Part shown: in pieces, positions 35,578 through 43,559 of the stretch
How positions within the stretch are numbered: the first letter of the stretch is position 1
Layout of the letters: each line of letters starts with the position of its first letter
DNA from: Peptoniphilus mikwangii
GTDB lineage: Bacteria; Bacillota; Clostridia; Tissierellales; Peptoniphilaceae
Assembly (NCBI RefSeq): GCF_000468535.1
Contig: NZ_AUQY01000003.1
Location: 1-54,985, forward strand
DNA: 54,985 bases
Direction: 5' to 3'
The notes under the pieces: model-generated
What the model was told of the DNA's origin: nothing
What the model saw: the letters and a program-made list of their open reading frames with translations, nothing else
Database searches by the model: none
Program-made: the position numbers and the translations under genes

Positions 35578-36918
35578 TTACCAACCTTGAATTTTATCTA
35601 AAATAGAATCTGAAATCTTTCCATTCTCATATTCACAAAAAACTTCCTCAATTATATTCATAGCCCTTAGAGCTTCATCATTCGTCATTACAAGAGGCGG
35701 CTGAACTCTTAACGTATTTCCGCCTATATAAATCAGTATAACACCTTTTTCAAAGCATCTGTAACAAATTTTTTTTGCTATATCGGAAGAACTTATTATT
35801 TTATTTCTGTCTTCCAATTCAACGCCTATTGTTAATCCTAATCCTCTCACATCTTTTATCACTGAAGAATTTTTAGAAATCAGTTTAAATCTTTCCTTTA
35901 TATAATCTCCCAGCTTAACAGCTCTATCTAAAAGTTTTTCATTTTCTATTATTTCAATAGTTGCAATAGCCGCACCGGAACACACCGCATTTCCCTGTAA
36001 TGTAAATAACTGACCCGGCATTGCTATCGAATCTATAATTTCTCTTCTGCCGACAACAGCACTCATCGGAAAACCCGATGCCATAGCTTTGCCCATTACA
36101 ATTAAATCCGCCTCAATATCAAAATGCTCAATGCTGAACCACTTTCCGGTTCTTCCGAAACCTTGCTGAATTTCATCTGCTACCAATAAAATTCCATTTT
36201 CACTACAAAATTTTCTAAAAAGTTTCATAAACTTCTTTGGAGGAGGTATTAACCCCAAATCTCCCGCTATCGGCTCAATAAATATTGCAGCTACTTCTTC
36301 CACCGGAAGATAATAGTCAAACGGTTTTTTAAATTCTTCAAATTTTCTATCTGAATACTCGTCTTCTGTTTCATCATTTTTCTTTTCTGTTATCAGAGGA
36401 TATGAAAAATGGAATACATCCGGCAATAACGGTCCTATTCTTTTTTTCATATTCAAATCGATTGCACTTATTGAAATAGCCCCATATGTAGAACCATGAT
36501 AAGCTCCTACAAATGAAATTATTTTACTCCTTCCGGTATAAGATCTTGTCGCTTTTATAGCGGAATCTATAGAATCAGAACCCGAAAAACCAAAAATTAC
36601 CTTCTTTTCAAAATTTCCCGGAGTTATTTTTACAAGTTTCTTTGCCAATTCAACTTGAGGCTCCGTATAAAAATAATCATTTGAAAAATGAATAAATTTA
36701 TCTAACTGTTTACTTACTTTATCTAATACATTTTCATGATTGTAGCCTGTATTTAAAACACAGGCCGAGCTAATCATATCAATATATTCATTTCCATCTA
36801 AATCTTCAACTATTACTCCCTTAGCTCTATTTGCCACTATCGGAAGATAAGGAGCTCTTGAACATCTAGCTATATACTTCTCATCTTCTGAAATTAATAA
36901 TTGATTTTTTTGTTTCAT
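35578..36918 (-). CDS. Class III PLP enzyme in the hut operon (aminotransferase or amino-acid racemase)
   Basis: This 446-residue fold-type I PLP protein is of the GABA/ornithine aminotransferase family. Visible are the GSDSIDSAIKATRSYTG cofactor segment (about residue 108), VADEIQQGFGRTG (PLP Asp) near 240, and the Schiff-base lysine in VMGKAMASGFP near 270. This family also contains broad amino-acid racemases such as isoleucine 2-epimerase. The operon context suggests an action on histidine or glutamate, but the reaction cannot be read from sequence. The ATG at 36918 with AGGTG at 7 bases is preferred to a GTG at 36927. Confidence 0.85.
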   Translation of the reverse strand: MKQKNQLLISEDEKYIARCSRAPYLPIVANRAKGVIVEDLDGNEYIDMISSACVLNTGYNHENVLDKVSKQLDKFIHFSNDYFYTEPQVELAKKLVKITPGNFEKKVIFGFSGSDSIDSAIKATRSYTGRSKIISFVGAYHGSTYGAISISAIDLNMKKRIGPLLPDVFHFSYPLITEKKNDETEDEYSDRKFEEFKKPFDYYLPVEEVAAIFIEPIAGDLGLIPPPKKFMKLFRKFCSENGILLVADEIQQGFGRTGKWFSIEHFDIEADLIVMGKAMASGFPMSAVVGRREIIDSIAMPGQLFTLQGNAVCSGAAIATIEIIENEKLLDRAVKLGDYIKERFKLISKNSSVIKDVRGLGLTIGVELEDRNKIISSSDIAKKICYRCFEKGVILIYIGGNTLRVQPPLVMTNDEALRAMNIIEEVFCEYENGKISDSILDKIQGW

Positions 36919-36927
36919 AATTAACAC

Positions 36928-37482
36928 CTATAATTGTGCCATCTTTTCTTTAAATTCATTAACTATATCTTCATTCTTTATAAGAGGTAGATTTACTTCA
37001 ACATTTGCTTTACCGGAATCAAGACCGACTTTTGATAAATCTACTCCGGCTTTTAAATCAGTCTTGCAAGCAGGATTTGACTTTTCAAGTAAATCTTTTC
37101 CTATTTCGTTAACTCTTTTATTCAAAAGTGCATTAAGTAAAGGAACCTTTGCAGCCTCGATACCCGCATTTTGAATTGCTTTTTTTCTTTCAGCTTTTTG
37201 TTCATCAGTTTCCTTAGGTAATTTATAAGCATTTACTATCAACATATATGCCTTATTATCATCAACCGCACTTTGCAAAAAATTTGCCTTCATATCATTA
37301 AGCTCGGCTATTATAGCATCATACTCTTCATCAGTATAACCGTAAGCTTTACCTTTAGACAAATTTGCAACCATACCCATAAGTCCACACGCCATTGCTC
37401 CTGCAATAGCTGAAGATGAACCTCCTCCAACTGTAAAATCATTTTCGTCTAAAATTAAATCAAATATCTCTTTATAATCCAT
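36928..37482 (-). CDS. fchA: Formimidoyltetrahydrofolate cyclodeaminase
   Basis: This 184-residue helical protein converts 5-formimino-THF to 5,10-methenyl-THF and ammonia. That passes the histidine C2 carbon to the folate pool. The family segment VGGGSSSAIAGAMACGLMGMVANLSKGK is at residues 18-45 and is nearly complete. It is a little shorter than most stand-alone FchA proteins (about 200-210). Its stop codon lies inside the ribosome-site region of the PLP-enzyme gene. It acts directly after FtcD. Confidence 0.92.
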   Translation of the reverse strand: MDYKEIFDLILDENDFTVGGGSSSAIAGAMACGLMGMVANLSKGKAYGYTDEEYDAIIAELNDMKANFLQSAVDDNKAYMLIVNAYKLPKETDEQKAERKKAIQNAGIEAAKVPLLNALLNKRVNEIGKDLLEKSNPACKTDLKAGVDLSKVGLDSGKANVEVNLPLIKNEDIVNEFKEKMAQL

Positions 37483-37539
37483 TAAAATCTCCTTATGTTA
37501 AATATTTAATATAGACATACTAACTTCAATTATGTCAAA

Positions 37540-38760
37540 CTAAATTACAATCTTGCCTTTCTTTATTACACTTTCAACTTCATTTACTGCTAATTTATAT
37601 ATACAATTTTTATAACTGTCTGAATTTAGTATTTGAATATCAGCAAACTTGCCCTCTTCAAGTGAACCTACTTCATTATCAATTCTAAGAGCCTTTGCTC
37701 CTCCGAGAGTTGCCGCTCTAATCGCCTCTCTTTCAGTCATACAGTGGTCTCTGCAAGCAAGTGCCATAGAAAGTTGCATCGACTCAATCCAGTTGCCCGG
37801 ATTCAAATTGGTTGCTATTGCAATAGTAAGCCCTTCTTCTATCATGGGTCTTGGATCAAAAGGTCTTTTATGTTTTACAGAAAAATCGGTTCCCGGAATT
37901 AGAACTCCAACTACTCCCGCATCTCTAAGCAATTCAGTATCTTCTCTTGTAAGATAATTTAAATGTCCTACATTTGCAGCTTTAAGCTGCGCCGCAACTC
38001 TTGCCCCTCCTATTGCAGAATAGCACTCGGTATGCATTGTAGGAATCATTCCGAAATCAAGACCTGCCTTTAAAATTTTATAAGAGTCCTCTGCTGTGTA
38101 ATATCCGTCATCACACCAAACATCAGAAAAACTTGCCAAATTCTCTTCTTTTATTATAGGCATAACCTCTTTTATCATAAAATCAATATACTTATCTTTT
38201 CCCATCTCGAGGTCAAAATAATGAGCCCCGAGATAGGTAGATAAAATTGTTTGAGATGTATTTTGTCTTACTTTATTTAATAATCTTAATAACCTAAGCT
38301 CAGTTTTTTTATCAATACCATAACCCGACTTTATCTCTACAGTAGTTGTTCCAAGCCTAAGCATTCTGTTAAGTTTTGTCAAAGAAGTATTAACAAGCTC
38401 TTCATCCGTTGCATTTTTTGTAGAATAAATAGATGCCTCAAGTCCTGTTCGCGGTACTACCTTTTTTATATCCTCAGGACCCATTGTAAGAGATGCTACA
38501 TACTCATCAACTCTGCTTTCTCCAAAAATAAGATGTGTATGACAATCTACATAACCCGGTAAAACAACCTTATTACTGCAATCTATCTCTTTACATTCAG
38601 CTCCATTTACTAAAGATATCAACTTATCATAATCGCCTATTTTTTCTATTTTTTCATCCTTAATAAGCAATGACTTTCCATTTAATAAGCCTATTAAATC
38701 ATTAGCATCTTCCTTTACGGTCAAAAGTTCTCTACAATTTTTTAACAGAATATAGCTCAT
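37540..38760 (-). CDS. hutI: Imidazolonepropionase
   Basis: This 406-residue amidohydrolase opens imidazolonepropionate to N-formimino-glutamate. Metal ligands are visible in GYVDCHTHLIFG (about residue 70), the later histidines GAHYFD, and MHTECYS (about 243). The conserved Asp is in PGTDFSVKH. The C-terminal LEEGKFADIQILN is typical of amidohydrolases. It is the third gene of the hut operon, with GGAGGA upstream. Confidence 0.95.
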   Translation of the reverse strand: MSYILLKNCRELLTVKEDANDLIGLLNGKSLLIKDEKIEKIGDYDKLISLVNGAECKEIDCSNKVVLPGYVDCHTHLIFGESRVDEYVASLTMGPEDIKKVVPRTGLEASIYSTKNATDEELVNTSLTKLNRMLRLGTTTVEIKSGYGIDKKTELRLLRLLNKVRQNTSQTILSTYLGAHYFDLEMGKDKYIDFMIKEVMPIIKEENLASFSDVWCDDGYYTAEDSYKILKAGLDFGMIPTMHTECYSAIGGARVAAQLKAANVGHLNYLTREDTELLRDAGVVGVLIPGTDFSVKHKRPFDPRPMIEEGLTIAIATNLNPGNWIESMQLSMALACRDHCMTEREAIRAATLGGAKALRIDNEVGSLEEGKFADIQILNSDSYKNCIYKLAVNEVESVIKKGKIVI

Positions 38761-38778
38761 ATTTTCCTCCTTGCTGTA

Positions 38779-40077
38779 CTATAAGAATAGTGGCCAAATT
38801 GTTCCGACTATCATTAACGGTATATCATAGCATAAAAATTGTGGCACACATGTATCCCAAACGTGATCATGTTGTCCGTCCGCATTAAGTCCTGCTGTAG
38901 GTCCAAGTGTTGTATCAGATGCAGGTGAACCGGCATCTCCAAGTGCTGCTGCAACTGCAATCATAAATACTGTTGCTGCCGGTGAAAAACCGAGTTTTTG
39001 TGCAAGAGGTACATAAATAGCTGCAATAACAGGAACTGTACCGAAAGATGTCCCTATTCCCATTGTTATTAACAGTCCAAGTAAAATCATTGTAAATGAA
39101 CCTGCAATCTTTGAACCGCCCAAGAACTTAAACGCCGCATCAACCAATTGCTCAACTGCTCCTGATGAATTTATTACTGTTGCATATCCTGATGCAATAA
39201 GCATTACAAATGCTATAAATCCCATAAGTGAAACACCGCCGTCAAGTATTTCCTGAATCTCATGCCACTTAACTACTCTTGTAACAACCATAAATATTAA
39301 CGCTGCCAAAGCTCCAAGAGGAAGAGAACCTGTCTTTAACTGAATTACAAGTGCAATAATTCCCGCAACAAGTGTAAGCCAGTGTTTAGTTTCTATAATT
39401 ATTTCTTCATCATCATTTTCAACAACAACTGATAATTCCTTATACTCTCTGTTTCTTGAATAAAATATTAATCCTAATATCAAACCGACAAGCATTGCAA
39501 CGCCCGCCATCCAATTTGTCTTCCAAATTAAATCCAAGCTTACATCCAATCCGGCAGCATTTACAGAATCCTTAATTATTCCATGGAATATTGCTCCATA
39601 TGCAATAGGAATAGTTATGTAAGGTGCTTTAAGTCCAAATCCAAAACATATTGCCAACATTCTTCTGTCCATTTTCATTTTGTTCATTAAAATTAGTAGC
39701 GGTGGAATAAGAATCGGAATAAATGCTATGTGAACAGGGACTATTGTACCTGATGCCATTGCAACTAAAACTATTATTATAGATAATGTAAATTTATTGC
39801 CATTTACCAGTCTTGAAATTTTCTTAGCCAAAATATTAGCCGCACCGGTCTTATTTATTGTATATGCAAGCGCACCAAGCAATACATAACTAAGTGCTGT
39901 ATTTGCATTTCCGCCCATACCGCCTACAAATGTAGTCATAGTTTCTGAAATTGTGCTGCCGGCAGCCAAACCTGCTGTTATCGCCGCTATTAAAAGCGCT
40001 GCAAGTACCGGAAGTTTTAACAAACATAGTGCAGATAGTACTATTACAGATATTACTATAGGGTTCAAAAGTATCAT
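38779..40077 (-). CDS. Na+/H+ antiporter-family permease, probable histidine importer
   Basis: This 432-residue protein has about twelve membrane helices. It resembles the NhaC/YuiF (Na_H_antiporter) family, with conserved GTSFGTVPVIAAIYVPLA and AALGDAGSPASDTTLGPTAGLNADGQHDH segments near the C-terminus. YuiF-type proteins sit with histidine utilisation genes in many bacteria and are thought to carry histidine. Position between hutU and hutI supports that role here. The start at 40077 follows GGAGGG; a longer frame to 40137 would run into the intergenic hairpin. Confidence 0.86.
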   Translation of the reverse strand: MILLNPIVISVIVLSALCLLKLPVLAALLIAAITAGLAAGSTISETMTTFVGGMGGNANTALSYVLLGALAYTINKTGAANILAKKISRLVNGNKFTLSIIIVLVAMASGTIVPVHIAFIPILIPPLLILMNKMKMDRRMLAICFGFGLKAPYITIPIAYGAIFHGIIKDSVNAAGLDVSLDLIWKTNWMAGVAMLVGLILGLIFYSRNREYKELSVVVENDDEEIIIETKHWLTLVAGIIALVIQLKTGSLPLGALAALIFMVVTRVVKWHEIQEILDGGVSLMGFIAFVMLIASGYATVINSSGAVEQLVDAAFKFLGGSKIAGSFTMILLGLLITMGIGTSFGTVPVIAAIYVPLAQKLGFSPAATVFMIAVAAALGDAGSPASDTTLGPTAGLNADGQHDHVWDTCVPQFLCYDIPLMIVGTIWPLFL

Positions 40078-40120
40078 AAAATTCCCTCCTTGATTATATT
40101 TATTTAACCTTATTTTAAAC

Positions 40121-40152
40121 GTGGTGCAAAATAGCAACTATTCTGCACCACT
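40121..40152 (-). terminator. Intercistronic hairpin between hutU and the transporter gene
   Basis: A 13-bp stem gtggtgcaaaata/tattctgcaccac (one wobble) with a 6-base loop has only a weak T-run after it on the minus strand. It looks like a partial terminator or 3'-end stabiliser that would keep hutU mRNA above the rest of the operon. Confidence 0.6.
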
Positions 40153-40182
40153 TAACTGCCTATTAAAATTTATTTTTTAATT

Positions 40183-41937
40183 TTATCTATACATTCCTTC
40201 AGGACCAAATGTAACTTTGTCTGCCGGTTGCCACCATAGAGGAATCTTTATAGAATCTGTTGTGTATTTTCCTTTTCCGTTTGCTACGTCTTTAGCTGCC
40301 GGATATCCCGCTTGTGCGTGACGTACTACACCGATTCCTGAGTCTGTTGTCAATGTTACTGCTAATCTTCTGTCTGCCTCTTCTGTTCCGTCGGCTATCA
40401 TTGTTACTCCTGTGTGTACTGCTTCACCCATTGAGTAGTTTTGTTGTATAGCTATTAAGTCGCATCCTCCTGCACAATCTAATAGTGCATTTAGATATGG
40501 CCAGTCTGAGATATAATCTCCGCCATCCGGCATTTTTTCTGATTCAAATGTAGGATTTACAATTGAACCTGAGTCAAGATTATCTCTTGAGAATGCTACT
40601 GTTCCTTTAATTCTTCCTTCTTTGATTGCTTGATTTATTGCTAATCCGAATCTCTTTCTTTCTCCAAATCCCATATAACATACTCTTGCCGGCATACCTT
40701 CAATTGGAAGATTCTTTCTTGCAAGCTTAATCCATCTTTCTACTAAGTTGTCACCCTTGCAAATTTCTAATGCTATATCATCTGATACTTTAAGGTCTTC
40801 AGGATCTCTTGATAGACATGTCCATCTGAACGGTCCACGACCTTCGCAGAATAGCGGTCTGATATATTCATATACAAATCCGCCGATTTTTAGTGCTTCT
40901 TCTCTTGGGAAACCTGCATCCATACATTCCTTTCTGATGGATGTTCCGTATTCAAATACTTCTACTCCGTCTTCCTTTAGAGCAATCATTGCTGCTAATT
41001 GTCTTTTCATTGTTGTTCTTGCTAATTCCAAGTATTTTTCTCTGTTTTCAATTCTCAATTGATCTGCTTCTTCAGGTGTATATCCTGATGGAATGTAAGA
41101 AATAGGATCGTGGCATGGACACATTTCTGAACAGATGTCAGGTCTGAAATCACTTGCCAATACTTTTTCATAAACGTCTGCTGCATTTCCTACTATACCT
41201 ACTGATATAGGATCATTGTTTTTAGCGTGTTCTTTTGCTATTTCAACAGCCTCTTCAAGTGAATCTGCTATCATATCAAGATAGTCTTTTTCAATTCTCT
41301 TTTGAAGTATCTTTTCATTTGCATCTACTACGATACAAACTCCGCCGTGCATCTTCATTGCCCATGTTTGATTTGCACCCATTCCGCCTGCTCCTGCAGT
41401 TAAATAGATCTTTCCTGTCAAATCATCATTGTATTTTTTCATTGCAATTGCTGATAATGTTTCAAATGTTCCTTCGATAACTCCTTGAGTTCCTATATAT
41501 TCCCATGGAGCTGCTGTGTATTGCGCAAATATTGTAAGGTTCTTATCTTGTAAATCATAGAATCTTTCCCAAGTTGCCTTCATTATATTTGTTGTCGCCA
41601 TTACTACTACAGGTGCTTCTTTATGTGTCTTAAAGATTGCTACAGGCATTCCTGATTGAACTACTAATGTTTCATCATCTTCAAGATTTTTTAAAGAGTC
41701 AACTATTGCCCAATATGATTCCCAGTTTCTTGCACACTTTCCGTTTCCACCATAAATTACAAGCAGTTCAGGAATTTCAGCATTTTCCATATTGAACTCA
41801 AGCATTCTAAGGATTGTTTCTTGACGCCATCCTTTACATCTCAATGTTTCAGTATCCTTTAATCCGCCGCCTTGTGCCTTTACTTCATAAAGAATTTCAG
41901 GATTTTCCCTATAATATAGTCCGTATTCACCATTCAT
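40183..41937 (-). CDS. hutU: Urocanate hydratase
   Basis: This 584-residue NAD-dependent urocanase turns urocanate into imidazolonepropionate. Family features are YGGNGKCARNW near residue 62, LTAGAGGMGANQTWAMKM near 185, IRPLFCEGRGPFRW near 360, and the catalytic-cysteine region RVCYMGFGERKRFGL near 428. The glycine-rich HHGGGVGMGYS loop I recall from Bacillus HutU is replaced by QQNYSMGEAVHTG. The tail is about 30 residues longer and ends in Trp/Pro-rich sequence. It is the first gene of the hut operon, with a strong AAGGAGGAG site. Confidence 0.93.
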   Translation of the reverse strand: MNGEYGLYYRENPEILYEVKAQGGGLKDTETLRCKGWRQETILRMLEFNMENAEIPELLVIYGGNGKCARNWESYWAIVDSLKNLEDDETLVVQSGMPVAIFKTHKEAPVVVMATTNIMKATWERFYDLQDKNLTIFAQYTAAPWEYIGTQGVIEGTFETLSAIAMKKYNDDLTGKIYLTAGAGGMGANQTWAMKMHGGVCIVVDANEKILQKRIEKDYLDMIADSLEEAVEIAKEHAKNNDPISVGIVGNAADVYEKVLASDFRPDICSEMCPCHDPISYIPSGYTPEEADQLRIENREKYLELARTTMKRQLAAMIALKEDGVEVFEYGTSIRKECMDAGFPREEALKIGGFVYEYIRPLFCEGRGPFRWTCLSRDPEDLKVSDDIALEICKGDNLVERWIKLARKNLPIEGMPARVCYMGFGERKRFGLAINQAIKEGRIKGTVAFSRDNLDSGSIVNPTFESEKMPDGGDYISDWPYLNALLDCAGGCDLIAIQQNYSMGEAVHTGVTMIADGTEEADRRLAVTLTTDSGIGVVRHAQAGYPAAKDVANGKGKYTTDSIKIPLWWQPADKVTFGPEGMYR

Positions 41938-42004
41938 TTTACTAACTCCTCCTTAAAATATAAATTTAATTTTACTTACTTAAATGAAAAATTAATTCTT
42001 ATCA

Positions 42005-42022
42005 ATTTGTCATAATTTGTCT
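42005..42022. repeat. Short direct repeat in the hutU leader
   Basis: aatttgtcat and aatttgtctt lie side by side with a 10-bp period, inside the roughly 100-base untranslated leader of hutU. tttgtcat recurs at 42078-42085. No HutP-type NAG triplet cluster was seen. The function is unknown. Confidence 0.4.
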
Positions 42023-42044
42023 TGATTTTTCATTATCTAATTAA

Positions 42045-42077
42045 AGTATAATTTCTCGGCGTTAATTTATCGTTTAT
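42045..42077 (-). promoter_or_regulatory. hutU promoter with 11-bp direct repeats (predicted SARP-like regulator site)
   Basis: On the minus strand the -10 box is TATACT (42050-42045). Nine bases upstream is TTAACG (42065-42060), and exactly 11 bases further TAAACG (42076-42071), in place of a -35 box. The same arrangement precedes the regulator's own operon (47638-47669). SARP-type winged helices are known to bind tandem direct repeats with 11-bp period that cover the -35 region. The match is seen in sequence; binding is inferred. Confidence 0.7.
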
Positions 42078-42138
42078 ATTTGTCATTTTTTTATATATTT
42101 TATATATTTTTTTCTATTTATTATAATTATTATATTTT

Positions 42139-42167
42139 AAAAATACAGGCTTATTGCCTGTATTTTT
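42139..42167 (-). terminator. Terminator after glmL
   Basis: A perfect 12-bp stem aaaaatacaggc/gcctgtattttt overlaps the glmL stop codon and is followed by a T-rich run on the minus strand. The remaining gap up to the hutU promoter shows only AT-rich sequence. Confidence 0.85.
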
Positions 42168-43548
42168 AATCGTTTATATCTATAATATTTTCCGTTAATA
42201 TTTTATATGCCAGATTTTCATCTCTCATACTCAAAATTCCCATAGCAGACATTATATATTTTTTATCTATTGCAAATTTAGGGTCAATTGGAAGAAGATA
42301 ATTTTTTTCCTTATTCTTACATTGTTTTAGTATTTCTGCAGATTTTTTACTGTTTATTAATATGCCTCCGGTTCCTATTACAAGTTTTATTTCTCTTAAG
42401 TCTTTTCCCTTCTGGACTATTACATTTTTACCCCCGATATATGAGTTTCTGATTTTGCCCGAATGTCTTTTTACTGAAATTTCAACACAATTTTTTGCCA
42501 TTATTTCATCAAATTCTATTTCACTTTCTTTATCCGATAATACCGACGGATTATTGTGTCTGAATTCACATTTTTCTCTTATATTTTCTATATTGGAGTT
42601 ATATTTTAAGAAATTTTCTTCTCCTACACTTTCATAGAGACTCAGTGCCGAATACCTCATTCCGAGGTCTCCCTCAACCGTTCTCTTTTCACACGTTTCT
42701 TCCAATCCGTCTATAAAAAAGTTTTTATCTTTTATCGGTTCGGATATGGTGTGAACATCTGTAGTAGCTCCTCCAATGTCCACTACCATTACATCACCTA
42801 TCCCCTCATATTTCTCCGTACCATATGATAACAATTTTGCTGCTTTTAAAACTGCTGTAGGCGTGGGCATTAGTATTTCACTTGTAATTTTTTCAACATC
42901 CTCCATTCCCTTTGCAGTTACTATCTGTTTCATAAATATTTTTCTTATTACTTCTCTAACAGGATCTGCATTAATTCTATTAACATCCGGCATTACATTT
43001 TCAGTTATTTCATATTTAATGTTTCCGCCATTAAATATTTCTCTTATATTTTCATTTGCATAACTGTTGCCTGCTACTACTATAGGTATTTCTCTCTTTA
43101 AATTATTTAAAAGCTTTGCATTATATAATATATACTTTGTGTTTCCGCCTTCCGCTCCTCCTGTCAACAATATGATATCAGGATTTAAGCTGTCTATTTC
43201 TAATATATCTTTTTCTTTCAGAAAATAGCTGTAACTTTTTAACAGTCTCGCTCCCGCTCCGGTAGCAGCTCTTTTTGCAGCTTCAACTGTAAACTCAGGT
43301 GTTATACCTATTGCTATCATTTTAAGTCCACCTGCCGCAGATGAACATCCAAGTATATCTACAATTTTTATATTTTCAAACGAAATTTCTTCTTTGAGCT
43401 TTTCAAGTGCTTTTTCATATCCGAATTTTATATTTGTATTTACAGTTGTATGTGCACTTGACTTAGCTATCAACTTTTCATTATCTATATCTACTAAACT
43501 TAGTTTTGTATAGGTACTTCCAAAATCAACAAGCATATAGCAATTCAT
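42166..43548 (-). CDS. glmL: GlmL/MutL family protein (B12 mutase-associated ATPase)
   Basis: This 460-residue ASKHA-fold ATPase has the first phosphate loop VDFGSTYTKLSL at the N-terminus, LTGGAEGGN near 150, and VVDIGGATTDVH near 255. GlmL/MutL genes lie between the subunit genes of coenzyme-B12-dependent glutamate mutase or near ornithine aminomutase. The protein is thought to help reactivate those enzymes. No mutase subunit is in this window. Glutamate is the product of the hut pathway, which gives a link. The ATG at 43548 with GAGGGG is preferred to an ATG at 43566 that overlaps the regulator gene. Confidence 0.88.
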   Translation of the reverse strand: MNCYMLVDFGSTYTKLSLVDIDNEKLIAKSSAHTTVNTNIKFGYEKALEKLKEEISFENIKIVDILGCSSAAGGLKMIAIGITPEFTVEAAKRAATGAGARLLKSYSYFLKEKDILEIDSLNPDIILLTGGAEGGNTKYILYNAKLLNNLKREIPIVVAGNSYANENIREIFNGGNIKYEITENVMPDVNRINADPVREVIRKIFMKQIVTAKGMEDVEKITSEILMPTPTAVLKAAKLLSYGTEKYEGIGDVMVVDIGGATTDVHTISEPIKDKNFFIDGLEETCEKRTVEGDLGMRYSALSLYESVGEENFLKYNSNIENIREKCEFRHNNPSVLSDKESEIEFDEIMAKNCVEISVKRHSGKIRNSYIGGKNVIVQKGKDLREIKLVIGTGGILINSKKSAEILKQCKNKEKNYLLPIDPKFAIDKKYIMSAMGILSMRDENLAYKILTENIIDIND

Positions 43549-43559
43549 AAACGTCCCCT

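Noticed and set aside
41938-42060. HutP-type RNA control of the hut operon
   Set aside because: The leader lacks the spaced NAG triplets and terminator that HutP needs, and no hutP gene is present in the window.
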